DNA from: Clostridiales bacterium
Lineage (GTDB): Bacteria > Bacillota > Clostridia > Saccharofermentanales > Saccharofermentanaceae
NCBI GenBank assembly: GCA_017962145.1
Contig: JAGCVX010000005.1
Location: 1-64,000, forward strand
DNA length: 64,000 nt
Reading direction: 5' to 3'
Positions 1 through 10,097 of this stretch are shown piece after piece; within the stretch, counting starts at the first letter, position 1; each line of letters begins with the position of its first letter. Below the pieces are notes generated by a model. That model saw nothing but the letters and a program-made list of their open reading frames with translations, had not been told where the DNA came from and searched no databases. A program made the position numbers and the translations under genes.

Positions 1-1139
<1,139 letters not shown>

Positions 1140-1163
1140 TCAAAAACCTCCTTTGCCGACGGA

Positions 1164-1454
<291 letters not shown>

Positions 1455-1473
1455 TCACCTCCAGTAAATTTAT

Positions 1474-1500
1474 TTAGCACTCGACATACGCGAGTGCTAA
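1474..1500 (-). promoter_or_regulatory. CIRCE operator (HrcA binding site)
   Basis: Perfect inverted repeat TTAGCACTC, nine-base spacer, GAGTGCTAA, matching the CIRCE consensus exactly. It lies between the groESL promoter and the groES ribosome site, the normal place for HrcA repression of chaperonin genes. Confidence 0.98.
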
Positions 1501-1511
1501 AGTCAATTACT

Positions 1512-1539
1512 ACTATACCATTAAGTTATCGGATGTCAA
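1512..1539 (-). promoter_or_regulatory. groESL promoter (-35/-10)
   Basis: On the minus strand TTGACA, 16-base spacer, TATAGT, placed just upstream of the CIRCE operator. It looks like a vegetative sigma-A promoter. There is no hairpin between it and the end of the LCP gene at 1566, so some readthrough from that gene is possible. Confidence 0.8.
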
Positions 1540-1565
1540 TATCAAAGAAAGACAAAAACAGAAAA

Positions 1566-2819
1566 TTATGAATCCTTTGGTGTTGAATTCGGCGCTTTCG
1601 GAATCGGATCGACTTCATCGAAAGGATAGGTCTCACCGAAAAGGAATTCCTGTACAAGCGGGATCATACCGTTCCAGTCCGGACGGATACTCCACTCACC
1701 CTGACGGAAATCAGAGTAGATACCTTCGTTATAGTAACCCTGAACCGGTACCTGCATGGTAAGAAGCGTCAGATCCTTTACTTTCGGAAGGAAGTCGAAT
1801 GCGTAATTCTCTACTTCTTCCGGTGATAGGCTTGTCGAAACCATCTCAAGGATATCGTCGATCGCGGTCAGCTGCTTGGCTGCGTTCATGTGTGTGAACT
1901 GATAAAGAAGCTGATTGAGCACTTCGATCTGTCTTTGGGATCTGCCGTAGTCACCGTCACCGACCTTACGGATACGGCTGTAGGCAACTGCCTGACGGCC
2001 ATTTAAGTGCTGATATCCGGCTTCGGTCAGAAGATACTTATCATCCGGCTCACCCAGGATATGGTTCTGCTCACGAAGGAGTGCGTTGAGACCGCCCTCA
2101 GCAGTGAACGCTTCGTTTCTGGATACATCGATATCTACGCCGCCAACGGCATCGATAACTTTCTCCATATGATAGAAGTTAACAAATGCATAGCCATCCA
2201 ATGTCAGGCGCAGGTGATTCTCGATTACGGAGCAGAGGAATTCTGCACCACCGTAAGACATCGCCGCGTTGATCTTCTGCGGATTCTTATATCCCGGGAA
2301 ATAGGCATAGGAGTCACGCTGTACGGTAACGAGCTTGATCGTACCTTGCGAATCATCAAGGCTCATGATCATGATTACGTCAGCCAGGCTTCCGGAACCG
2401 TCATCACTCAGATTACGGGAACGGCTGTCGATACCGATCAAAAGGAAATTGTGAATATGTTCTTCCTCGACCAGTGCATTTTCCGTCTCGGAAGCATACT
2501 GAGCCAGTGAAACGATCGAGCCGTCTTCATTGATAAAAGTAGGATTCTCGATCTTCGGCAGGAACTCCATCTTGCTGAAAAGATACTTCTTGTACTGTAA
2601 AAAGCCGATATAGCATCCGCCGACAAGGATCGTAAGAACCAGAACGATCGGTACGACAACGCGAAGCATAACGCGCTTAAATGTCCACGGCTTCTTCTCT
2701 TTCTTGATATGCTTAGACGAAACCTTCTTGCCCTTTGTGTTTACACGCTCAACATGAAACTCAGGCTGACCATTCTCCGTCTTTGCAGAACGCACATCTT
2801 TATCTTTATTACTCTTCAT
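1566..2819 (-). CDS. LytR-CpsA-Psr (LCP) family cell-wall polymer transferase
   Basis: LCP proteins attach undecaprenyl-linked anionic polymers (teichoic acids, capsule) to peptidoglycan on the outer face of the membrane. The 417-residue product has a lysine-rich cytoplasmic start, one membrane helix (about residues 50-75) and an extracellular catalytic domain. Family landmarks seen are FLLIGIDSR, DVIMIMSLD, TVQRDSYAYFPG (arginine and aspartates that bind the pyrophosphate), KINAAMSYGG, the AVGGVDIDV strand and YSRIRKVGDGDYGRSQRQ. I start at the ATG at 2819, seven bases after AAGGG, rather than the TTG one codon upstream. It stands alone between the sensor operon and groESL. Its exact polymer substrate cannot be told from sequence. 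Confidence 0.92.
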   Translation of the reverse strand: MKSNKDKDVRSAKTENGQPEFHVERVNTKGKKVSSKHIKKEKKPWTFKRVMLRVVVPIVLVLTILVGGCYIGFLQYKKYLFSKMEFLPKIENPTFINEDGSIVSLAQYASETENALVEEEHIHNFLLIGIDSRSRNLSDDGSGSLADVIMIMSLDDSQGTIKLVTVQRDSYAYFPGYKNPQKINAAMSYGGAEFLCSVIENHLRLTLDGYAFVNFYHMEKVIDAVGGVDIDVSRNEAFTAEGGLNALLREQNHILGEPDDKYLLTEAGYQHLNGRQAVAYSRIRKVGDGDYGRSQRQIEVLNQLLYQFTHMNAAKQLTAIDDILEMVSTSLSPEEVENYAFDFLPKVKDLTLLTMQVPVQGYYNEGIYSDFRQGEWSIRPDWNGMIPLVQEFLFGETYPFDEVDPIPKAPNSTPKDS

Positions 2820-2874
2820 CAATATGCCCTTCTATTTTTCCACAATTATTTCTTCGATTCATTAACCGTTCTAT

Positions 2875-2880
2875 ATTATA
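2875..2880 (-). promoter_or_regulatory. Putative -10 element for the LCP gene
   Basis: A perfect TATAAT on the minus strand about 55 bases before the LCP start codon. No convincing -35 lies 16-18 bases upstream, although TTGTCA occurs 22 bases away. The position in the short intergenic gap supports a promoter, but the call is weak. Confidence 0.4.
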
Positions 2881-2931
2881 GTCAAACCACGTAAGAATTG
2901 TATGACAATTTACTCATTTTGCAAATATCCC

Positions 2932-3669
2932 TTATCCTCTGGTTGCAGAAGGCGCTGTATCGTCCGGTGTCATGGCAAGCGGATCCGTCTCCTCAGTCAG
3001 TTCCGGGGCAGGCTCCTGTGTTTCGCCCGAACCTGCAGCGGCTGCTTCATTGTTCGCACCTTTGACAGAGACAGGCAGATACTCAAGGATGCTTACGATC
3101 CGTTCTTCCAGCTTCGTATTCCCTCTTTGTGTGTTGCCGATAACGTAATCATCGGCCTTAAAGAATGTAAATGCACCAAAATACGTAACCACAGCGATTA
3201 CGATGGCCAGAACGACGAGTTTGATCAAGAGCATGACCGAAACACCGGAATTATGCATATATTCCAGGATCGGAGTCTTTCTTCTCACCTTGGTATCCGG
3301 AGTCGAAGAAACAAATTCAGCAATACGGAAACGAGGCGAGTCGATGCGCTCGAGGATCGTATGACGCATCGTGGACGCCGTATACTCGTCAAGGTTCTTT
3401 TCTGCGGCAGCCGATTCGTTCACTACAGGGAACTTCGCCGCCAGGTCGTTGATATGCAGCTGAAGCGAATCCGAGAAGAAATAGATGACATCATCTGCTT
3501 CGAGTTTGGCACGTTTGTGATAGGTATCGATAAAAGCATTCACGACCGAGATCTCGGCACGTGTTGTATCACGGAGATTTCTATATGCGCACTTATAGGC
3601 AAATGCCGCATAGGTATTGTAGAACGCTTCGATATTTTCACGGGTCAGTTTTTCATTCCACATTTCCAT
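2932..3669 (-). CDS. Membrane protein with sigma-region-2-like N-terminus, unknown function
   Basis: I do not recognise this 245-residue protein as a named family. Residues 15-53 (FYNTYAAFAYKCAYRNLRD and onward to AFIDTYHKR) have the aromatic and hydrophobic spacing of sigma-70 region 2 in ECF factors, but no region 4 follows. A linker leads to one membrane helix at about 145-168 and an external, acidic, low-complexity tail. The start at 3669 follows a GGGGGG run by eight bases. It is the last gene of a three-gene operon, three bases after the MFS-like gene. It may be a membrane-held regulator or a degenerate sigma derivative; the resemblance could also be chance helical patterning. Confidence 0.6.
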   Translation of the reverse strand: MEMWNEKLTRENIEAFYNTYAAFAYKCAYRNLRDTTRAEISVVNAFIDTYHKRAKLEADDVIYFFSDSLQLHINDLAAKFPVVNESAAAEKNLDEYTASTMRHTILERIDSPRFRIAEFVSSTPDTKVRRKTPILEYMHNSGVSVMLLIKLVVLAIVIAVVTYFGAFTFFKADDYVIGNTQRGNTKLEERIVSILEYLPVSVKGANNEAAAAGSGETQEPAPELTEETDPLAMTPDDTAPSATRG

Positions 3670-3672
3670 AGA

Positions 3673-5598
3673 TCACACCCCCCTATACCGATTCTGCGGG
3701 ACTTGAGGGCGGTTCGGTCTTTTTCCCGACTTCTTGGTCTGTGAATTATCCATAAGAGTCAGGATCGGATACGAAGCCGAGATCACCAGGATGATCAGAG
3801 AGATCGCGATCATCGGGAGTCTTACATTGGTAAATGCATTGGCAACTCCAAATGCGATCGTTCCAATCAGAATGCCGCAGGTAAAAGTACGCATCAGAAT
3901 GACGCGCGCGATAGGATGCTTGTCCTGACGGATCAGGGACTTATAGTAATCGAGATATCCGAACTCGTGCAGACCCAGGGAAAGACCAAGGAACGTCACG
4001 CCGATGACCAGTGCCTTTGCCGAGGGCATAAGCGAGAATGCCAGATATCCGATAGAACTTAAGATCGCGGACAGCGTGATCCTCGTCTTGGCTGTGAAGA
4101 AATCTTCGAACCAGATCAGGAGCACCTTCATGATGACCTGACCGCATACGATGCCGACCATGTAGTAGAAAGATACAGTCGCCAGTGCGATCTGGACTTT
4201 ATCGAGATAATCCGGAACAAATACCAGGAAGAACGCGAACTGAAGGCCCAGCGGGAAGATCGCACTCCAGCAGAAAGTACCGGACTTGGAGTTCTTAAGT
4301 GCATAGATATAATTCGGAAGACGTACCACCGGCTCGTTTGACGGCGGGCAGTGACGTACGAAGTACAGGATCTGGATGGAACATACAAACAGGAAGAATG
4401 ATGCAACCATCAAAACGGCAAAGAGTCCGAAACGCTCGTAAAGGATACCGCAGATAACGGCACCGACTGCCGCACCCAGAAGATATCCGGAATACTGTGT
4501 CTGGTGCACTTTTCTTTCAGAGAATTCATCATGACCGGATCTGGCAGCAAACAGGCGGTATTCACGCTGGAACTGGAAGAGCATGCCCAGGAAGAAACCG
4601 ATCGGAAGCTGCATAAATACGGTCAGGAACGGAAAATCGATCACACCGCAAAGCAAAAGCAATACGAATGCAGATACTGCAGAAACGACAGCCGCGATAC
4701 GTGCAGTCAGTCGACGGATCAGCAGATCTCTCAGATGCACGAAACGCCAGAATCCTAATAGGAACATCGAGCACGCAAAGATGATCCAGATATGGATCAC
4801 GATGCTGCTGTCGAAGTAATCTTTCATGGAATCCTTGAGGTACTCGGAAAGAACGATCAGAGGCATGGAACATCCGATGCTCGAGAAGAATGCGATAAGA
4901 CGGAATGTAGACATACCGTACATAACCGACTTCGGAACTGTTTTATCCGGCTGGCGGATCAGAGTATCGAGCAGGCGGTGCATCTCGCCGTAGATAATGG
5001 CGATCGCCACGGCGATGGAGATCATGGTGAAGATCCATGAAAGGGACATGCCATTTACCGTAGCGGAAAAATCCGACTGCGGCTGCATCACTTCAACGAT
5101 ACCCGAAACGGTTCCGTCCGTACCGATGATCGGTGCAACAGAAGTTACGTACATGACATCTTCATATTTTCTGTGGGTCACGACCAAAAGCTGCTGCTCG
5201 TAGGACTCGGTATACTCATCCCCTGCTCCGCTTAAGACATACTGCTTATTCTCATCGTAGGACTTATCTGACGTATAAACGCGAAGGAAAGAGTTTCCGG
5301 CCTTCACATATACATTTGTAATATAGGGCTTACCTTTTTCATATTCCGGACAGGCCAGAGGAATATCCATCCCCTCCACCAGATCTTTATGCGCCAGCGC
5401 AACCGAGATCGATGATGTAAAGGATGACAGAGCCGTCTTTCTCTGGGATTCCAGAGCAGAAACATATACGTTGGAAACGAGTGTGGAAACCACAAACAAG
5501 ATCACCAGTGCCGTGATCAGGCAGAAACCGATCTGGTTTGCCTTCGCCTTCTTCCCCTTCGGGGCTTTCGTGAAATTATCTACCAGGAAATCGTTCAT
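3673..5598 (-). CDS. MFS-like multi-pass membrane protein with N-terminal extracellular sensor loop
   Basis: A 641-residue polytopic protein. Residues 23-45 form a first membrane helix, 46-185 a large external segment of alternating strands resembling a Cache/PAS-like ligand-binding domain, and 186 onward about twelve further hydrophobic segments with the spacing of a major facilitator protein. A basic cytoplasmic tail (TKKSGKRPNRPQ) ends it. Unlike an ordinary transporter it carries the sensor-like loop before the permease core, so it may sense rather than, or as well as, transport. Its ATG overlaps the upstream stop as ATGA, with GGAGG nearby, implying translational coupling with the two-helix sensor protein. 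The substrate is unknown. Confidence 0.75.
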   Translation of the reverse strand: MNDFLVDNFTKAPKGKKAKANQIGFCLITALVILFVVSTLVSNVYVSALESQRKTALSSFTSSISVALAHKDLVEGMDIPLACPEYEKGKPYITNVYVKAGNSFLRVYTSDKSYDENKQYVLSGAGDEYTESYEQQLLVVTHRKYEDVMYVTSVAPIIGTDGTVSGIVEVMQPQSDFSATVNGMSLSWIFTMISIAVAIAIIYGEMHRLLDTLIRQPDKTVPKSVMYGMSTFRLIAFFSSIGCSMPLIVLSEYLKDSMKDYFDSSIVIHIWIIFACSMFLLGFWRFVHLRDLLIRRLTARIAAVVSAVSAFVLLLLCGVIDFPFLTVFMQLPIGFFLGMLFQFQREYRLFAARSGHDEFSERKVHQTQYSGYLLGAAVGAVICGILYERFGLFAVLMVASFFLFVCSIQILYFVRHCPPSNEPVVRLPNYIYALKNSKSGTFCWSAIFPLGLQFAFFLVFVPDYLDKVQIALATVSFYYMVGIVCGQVIMKVLLIWFEDFFTAKTRITLSAILSSIGYLAFSLMPSAKALVIGVTFLGLSLGLHEFGYLDYYKSLIRQDKHPIARVILMRTFTCGILIGTIAFGVANAFTNVRLPMIAISLIILVISASYPILTLMDNSQTKKSGKRPNRPQVPQNRYRGV

Positions 5599-6278
5599 AG
5601 TTTTGCCTCCGTGTTCTTGTTGGAAACAAGACTAATGATCGGCGGTACGATGTACTGAACGGCAAAGAGAGCCATCGCAACAAGTACCGCTGCAATAACA
5701 GTAGAAAGGATCATGGACTCCAGCTTGTTGCCCATCTCACCGATTTCCTTGTTCTGTGCGGATAATTCAAGAAGTCCGACTACCTTATCTTCCGAATCGG
5801 TGATCGGTACCATATAGTGGTATACATACTTATCTTCGAGCTCGTACGGTTCTTTTTCCGCAGTAAGCCAGTCGGATACCGGGATCTTCGTGGCAACCAG
5901 AAGGTTGGAATCATTTCCGGTCATCATGGAAAGCGAGCCGTTGTTATAGCTATAAAGGCCGAAAGCCTGTGTCGTATAATCGTCATCGTTGGAATCAAGC
6001 AGCATATACGGAAGGACCGCACTGTAACGAAGCGCTGCATTGTTCGGATCCTGTGCGATCTCATCGCCGGAGATCGCAAGGGATGCATTACCGGCATCGG
6101 TCTTGATACGGGAAATCAGAATCCTCTGGAATTCCTTTTCAAAACCGAGTCTCATATGATGTACGGCAAAAGAAACCGACACAACTACCAGGACCAGCGC
6201 AAACAGTGAAAGAATCACAACCTTAGCTACCTTTCCTGCTGCATTGGAAGCAGTATTTGATCTGTCAGAAGTAGGCAT
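5595..6278 (-). CDS. Two-helix membrane protein with extracellular Cache-like domain
   Basis: The 227-residue product has a short basic cytoplasmic end, a membrane helix at about 18-40, an external domain of roughly 145 residues with several strands (VYHYMVPITD, DKVVGLLELSA), and a second helix at about 188-212 with a short cytoplasmic tail. That is the layout of a receptor input module without any kinase, HAMP or signalling output. The external part resembles the corresponding loop of the MFS-like protein encoded next, which suggests that the two sense related cues or assemble together. First gene of the operon; its start follows GAGG by eight bases and a TTGCAT/TATAAT promoter lies just upstream. 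No specific function is assignable. Confidence 0.7.
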   Translation of the reverse strand: MPTSDRSNTASNAAGKVAKVVILSLFALVLVVVSVSFAVHHMRLGFEKEFQRILISRIKTDAGNASLAISGDEIAQDPNNAALRYSAVLPYMLLDSNDDDYTTQAFGLYSYNNGSLSMMTGNDSNLLVATKIPVSDWLTAEKEPYELEDKYVYHYMVPITDSEDKVVGLLELSAQNKEIGEMGNKLESMILSTVIAAVLVAMALFAVQYIVPPIISLVSNKNTEAKL

Positions 6279-6309
6279 ACATTCACCTCGACGATATTAA
6301 TTCATAGTA

Positions 6310-6337
6310 ATTATATCGCAACGAAGCGCAAATGCAA
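6310..6337 (-). promoter_or_regulatory. Promoter of the three-gene sensor operon
   Basis: Minus-strand TTGCAT, 16-base spacer, TATAAT, placed about 30 bases before the first start codon of the operon and right after the LTA-synthase-like gene. Confidence 0.7.
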
Positions 6338-6347
6338 AATTAATCTG

Positions 6348-8873
6348 TTATTCGGAGTTTTCTTCATTTTCGCGGTTATAGATCAGGTCGTACTGCAGGA
6401 AGTTATAGTCACGGATGTACTGACGGATATCCAGCGGGATATCTTCCTCATCTACCCATGCATCACCGAAACGGTCATACACAGCCAACGCACTGATCGC
6501 GCCAACCTTGGAATTAAGATACTTCAGGCAAGCACGCTCCGAAGGAGACTCGATGCCGGTAAGATCAAGGATGTCCTGACCCAGGAAGTTCGGGCTGATC
6601 GAACCGCCGTTTCCGGTATGGATATCGTAATTGGCCCATACGAAATACGGTGTCTGATAAAGCGGCAGGGATTCCTGTGCCGTGATCTGGCCCAGATCGG
6701 TTCCGAGGAGAGTATCGTAGAACTCATTATCCAGAGTCGGATAGTGATCGCCGAAGAATACGATGATCGTCGGTTCATCGACATTTCTGAAGTACTCGAT
6801 CAGGTAACGGAGCGCATCGTCGGATTCGCGAAGAAGTGACAGGTACTGCTCGGTATACGGGAAATCCTGATCCATATCCATAATGTGGATATCGTAAGCC
6901 ATATTGTCATATTCCTGAGAATAGTCGGCATGGTTCTGCATCGTAACGCAGAACTCGAAAATCGGCTGACCCGGTGCCTTATTCTCATATTCGTTGACGA
7001 TTCTTTCAAATGCGGACTGATCGCTGATATAACGGCGTACGATTTGAGGATCGACAAAATCATCCTGACTGATGAAACGGTCAAATCCCAAGAGCGGATA
7101 GGCTGTTTCACGATCCCACCATTCCGGATCAAAAGGATGGATGGCAACGGTTTCATATCCGTTCTGGCGATAGATGTTCGGAAGTGCCCAGGACATATCG
7201 TGGTTAACATAGAACGTATAGACCGAGGATCCGGCCAGAAGTCCGGAAACCGTACAGCCCGTCAGGAATTCAAACTCCGTATTACAGGTACCGCCGGCAA
7301 AAATAGATACACAAAGCTTGCCGTGGATCGTCTCGTTCATGATCGAGTCGTAGTAAGGCATTACCGGCTCCGAAGTCTCGAATTCACGGATATTTCGAAG
7401 GTCGCCGTAGGATTCGCTCATGATACAGATCACGTTCGGATGTTGTTCTGTGCATTTCCAGTGGTAATCCTGACGGATATTGGAAGACATCTGCAGATAA
7501 CGGTCCTCGATATCCTTAGCCGCTTCCGGAGTATTGGCAGTACTGCCCTTTGCGCTCAAGTTATTGAGATTAAGAACAAAAGCAGTAAGAGTTCCGTTAG
7601 AGTTATAGGACTCCAGCGGAGGATAAAGTGCGTAGGAAACGTGCAGTTTCTTAAGAAGTGCCTTGTTGAAGAGTACGCCGACGCTCAAAGCGGAAAGCGC
7701 CATGACAGAAATGCCGAGAAGCGCAAAGCGTTCCTTCTTCCCTTTAAGCGGCTCGGTCACACAAAGACGGATGAGAATCAAAACGCTGATAAGGTAGAGG
7801 ATACCGTATACGAAGTTGATGGTGAACGGGAAATAATACTTCGATCCGATCGTCGCCGCCATTCCTGCTGCATAGATATCCCAAGGAACAAAAGCATCAC
7901 CACGCATAACGATCTTCGTATGGCTGACAAATCCGATCACACCGATAAGTACGGTTACGATCAGCATGCCGATCCAGCCACGGCCGGTCGACGAATAGAA
8001 AAACAGGTACAAAAGCTGCATGATCAGGAATGCGCAAATCAAAACAAAATAATGCTTCACTGTCAGAGGCGCCAGGAACTGCAGCGCATCGAAACGTTCA
8101 GTGTTCAGGATCTCCATGAAAGCATAGAGCATGAGCGGGATATAAAAAGCTCGTACGATCTCTTTATACCAGCAGGATTCCGCGATTTTCGAGAACAGGA
8201 AAAGAATGATGAAAACCAGGAATATCAGGGCATGCGGAATCATGCTCGGATAAAACAGTTTGGAGTAAGTATAGACGATATTCGGAATATAAGAATATCC
8301 TACGGGAATATCACCCTGCACATCTTCTTCTCCCAGCTGGTTGAACGAGTTGACGTTATGCATCTTCAGATACAGTCTGGAATCGTCGGCAAGAGATGTA
8401 ACCTGGAATTCCGCAAAATACATCTCGCCTTTATTCAGGCTCAGGTTCGAACAACTGATATCGATCGTCTCATGCTTTGGGCTATAAAGATAAACGACTT
8501 TCGAAAAGATCGGGTTTTCCGGATCTGTCTTCTTATAGATATTCATGACGGCTTTATCCGAGGAAGAAAGAACGCATCTTTCTGTACTCATGGCAAAGCT
8601 GATCTTGGAAAGATTTCCGTATTTGGCTTCAAAGGTATAGCGAAGCGGCAGATTCTTATCCACACGCAAAGAAAAGTAGTTCGTATTCGTCGGCGAGTTA
8701 CGAACTGTCTTTCGAAGGAAAAAGTTCGAACGGAATACGAACAGCGAAGACAAAACGACCAGAAGAACAAAGATCGTATACACTTTCTTGTTCATGCAAA
8801 AACGATCTATCTTCTGGATCTGCTTCCATAGCTTTTTGAAGAAATTATTCTTTTTCGTATTTTCTTTTTCCAT
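6348..8873 (-). CDS. LTA synthase family sulfatase-fold membrane enzyme
   Basis: Predicted phosphoglycerol-transferase-type enzyme of the lipoteichoic acid synthase family, acting outside the membrane. The first helix near residues 30-50 is followed by an external insert of about 130 residues, then several helices, then a C-terminal alkaline-phosphatase-fold domain. Visible active-site parts are NVICIMSESYGD, the nucleophile motif GGTCNTEFEFLTG and the metal-binding FFGDHYPTLDN. I chose the ATG at 8873 (about 841 residues) because GGAAG precedes it by eight bases; the ATG at 8888 has no clear ribosome site. At this length and with the extra external insert it is larger than classical LtaS. 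It may modify another glycopolymer instead. Confidence 0.88.
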   Translation of the reverse strand: MEKENTKKNNFFKKLWKQIQKIDRFCMNKKVYTIFVLLVVLSSLFVFRSNFFLRKTVRNSPTNTNYFSLRVDKNLPLRYTFEAKYGNLSKISFAMSTERCVLSSSDKAVMNIYKKTDPENPIFSKVVYLYSPKHETIDISCSNLSLNKGEMYFAEFQVTSLADDSRLYLKMHNVNSFNQLGEEDVQGDIPVGYSYIPNIVYTYSKLFYPSMIPHALIFLVFIILFLFSKIAESCWYKEIVRAFYIPLMLYAFMEILNTERFDALQFLAPLTVKHYFVLICAFLIMQLLYLFFYSSTGRGWIGMLIVTVLIGVIGFVSHTKIVMRGDAFVPWDIYAAGMAATIGSKYYFPFTINFVYGILYLISVLILIRLCVTEPLKGKKERFALLGISVMALSALSVGVLFNKALLKKLHVSYALYPPLESYNSNGTLTAFVLNLNNLSAKGSTANTPEAAKDIEDRYLQMSSNIRQDYHWKCTEQHPNVICIMSESYGDLRNIREFETSEPVMPYYDSIMNETIHGKLCVSIFAGGTCNTEFEFLTGCTVSGLLAGSSVYTFYVNHDMSWALPNIYRQNGYETVAIHPFDPEWWDRETAYPLLGFDRFISQDDFVDPQIVRRYISDQSAFERIVNEYENKAPGQPIFEFCVTMQNHADYSQEYDNMAYDIHIMDMDQDFPYTEQYLSLLRESDDALRYLIEYFRNVDEPTIIVFFGDHYPTLDNEFYDTLLGTDLGQITAQESLPLYQTPYFVWANYDIHTGNGGSISPNFLGQDILDLTGIESPSERACLKYLNSKVGAISALAVYDRFGDAWVDEEDIPLDIRQYIRDYNFLQYDLIYNRENEENSE

Positions 8874-8967
8874 AAGCATAACTTCCATTAACAGATGAAA
8901 TTTTAACTCAAATTTGATTTTTCTTCAATAATCCAAAGGTTTAACTATTTAAAGTCAAAGGATCGGG

Positions 8968-9004
8968 AAAAAGAAAAAGATCTGAAATCAAGTGATTTCA
9001 GATC
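8968..9004 (-). terminator. Intrinsic terminator of the tRNA-Leu/tRNA-fMet unit
   Basis: Perfect 11-base-pair stem (GATCTGAAATC with GATTTCAGATC, four-base loop) followed on the minus strand by TTTTTCTTTTTC. It lies directly downstream of tRNA-fMet. Confidence 0.93.
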
Positions 9005-9008
9005 CATG

Positions 9009-9085
9009 TGGTTGCGGAGGCGGGACTCGAACCTCGCGACCTTCGGGTTATGAGCCCGACAAGCTACCAACTGCTCCACTCCGCG
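9009..9085 (-). tRNA. tRNA-fMet (CAT), initiator
   Basis: Complete cloverleaf of 77 bases with encoded CCA. The anticodon loop is CTCATAA. The C1/A72 mismatch of the acceptor stem (CGCGGAG against CTCCGCA) and the three G-C pairs next to the anticodon loop mark it as the initiator rather than the elongator tRNA. Confidence 0.95.
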
Positions 9086-9105
9086 ATATATGATCACCAA
9101 AAAAC

Positions 9106-9192
9106 TGGTGCTCGTGACCGGACTTGAACCGGTACGGGTTTTACCCCGACGGATTTTAAGTCCGTTGCGTCTGCCTGTTCCGCCACACGAGC
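9106..9192 (-). tRNA. tRNA-Leu (TAA)
   Basis: Complete 87-base class II tRNA with a long variable arm, GCTCGTG acceptor strand, anticodon TAA in ACTTAAAAT and encoded CCA. It is co-transcribed with tRNA-fMet, 20 bases upstream of it. Confidence 0.95.
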
Positions 9193-9215
9193 AAGACTAT
9201 CTTCGGTGCCTATAA

Positions 9216-9244
9216 AGATTACCATTGTAAGATGCATATGTCAA
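9216..9244 (-). promoter_or_regulatory. Promoter of the tRNA-Leu/tRNA-fMet unit
   Basis: Minus-strand TTGACA, 17-base spacer, TAATCT, about 25 bases upstream of the mature end of tRNA-Leu. The consensus -35 and optimal spacing support it. Confidence 0.7.
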
Positions 9245-9283
9245 ACTCTTTTTTCGACATTTTTCTTGATATATACCAGCAGG

Positions 9284-9907
9284 CTAAACACAGATCAGAT
9301 CCTTGATCTTTTCATACTTTCCTTCTCCGATTCCCGAAACATTCTTGAGCTCCTCGATCTTCTGGAACGACCCATGTTCTTCCCGGTACGCTATGATCGC
9401 ATTTGCAGTCTTTTCGCCTATTCCCGGAAGGGTACAAAGTGTGGCCGAATCAGCAAGGTTGATATTCACGAGCCCTTCTTCTGATGCTTTTCCCTTGCTG
9501 CCATGACCGATGGATATATCCGAAAACGGGCTCTTCCCTCCCTGGTCTTCTTCGATCTCTCTTTGGGATGGAATATAGATACTCTGCGCAGATTCAACCA
9601 GATACACCATATCGACATAGGAAGAGGCCGCGGTCGGAAGAAGCCCGCCGGCCATATCGATCAGTTCATAAAGATATACGGGAGAATCAAGTTCATATAT
9701 CCCCGGGCACCTTACTTCTCCGCATAGATATACGGGAAAAGAGACAGGGATAACCTCAGGCTCATTTGTATCACGAGGCTCTTCTATACTTTCCGAGGCA
9801 ACTATCACGTTCGGCCGACTATCAAAAAACAACTTACAGATATAGATTCCGGCTCCCAAGAAGAGCAATACCAGCGAAATGATGATTTTTCTTTTGTCGT
9901 GCTCCAT
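9284..9907 (-). CDS. comEA: ComEA-like helix-hairpin-helix DNA-binding protein
   Basis: Membrane-anchored DNA receptor of the competence uptake machinery, or a related SLBB/HhH protein. The 207-residue product has a membrane helix at about 8-28, an SLBB-type domain (VYLCGEVRCPGIYEL) and a C-terminal tandem helix-hairpin-helix with VNINLADSATLCTLPGIG and VSGIGEGKYEKI, the ComEA signature. I start at the ATG at 9907, which has GGAGAGG seven bases before it; the frame is open much further upstream, but that stretch has no ribosome site and does not look like protein. comEB, comEC and comF are not nearby, so the competence locus is split or incomplete here. Confidence 0.9.
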   Translation of the reverse strand: MEHDKRKIIISLVLLFLGAGIYICKLFFDSRPNVIVASESIEEPRDTNEPEVIPVSFPVYLCGEVRCPGIYELDSPVYLYELIDMAGGLLPTAASSYVDMVYLVESAQSIYIPSQREIEEDQGGKSPFSDISIGHGSKGKASEEGLVNINLADSATLCTLPGIGEKTANAIIAYREEHGSFQKIEELKNVSGIGEGKYEKIKDLICV

Positions 9908-10097
9908 CTTGACCTCTCCATATGCCCTGATTGTAGGGAAAAGAATCGACGAAAAAACGGACAAAAACTGACAAACAACGTGCTTTTGCAAGAAAAAATC
10001 GTCATGAAATTCACTTGTCATTTGTTGCAAGATTATAGTATTTGAAATAAGATATAAGGGAGCATTTGTGCTCAATTGAAATCTGGAGGATTGATCC

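Noticed and set aside
6885-8831. Very long open frame on the plus strand opposite the LTA-synthase-like gene
   Set aside because: The minus-strand protein has clear family motifs across the same stretch, and the plus-strand translation is Arg/His/Ile-rich with no ribosome site; it is a codon-usage shadow.
10015-10058. Promoter boxes for the acidic gene (TTGTCA, TATAGT, TATAAG)
   Set aside because: No pair has 16-18 base spacing with two good boxes, so I did not assign a promoter.
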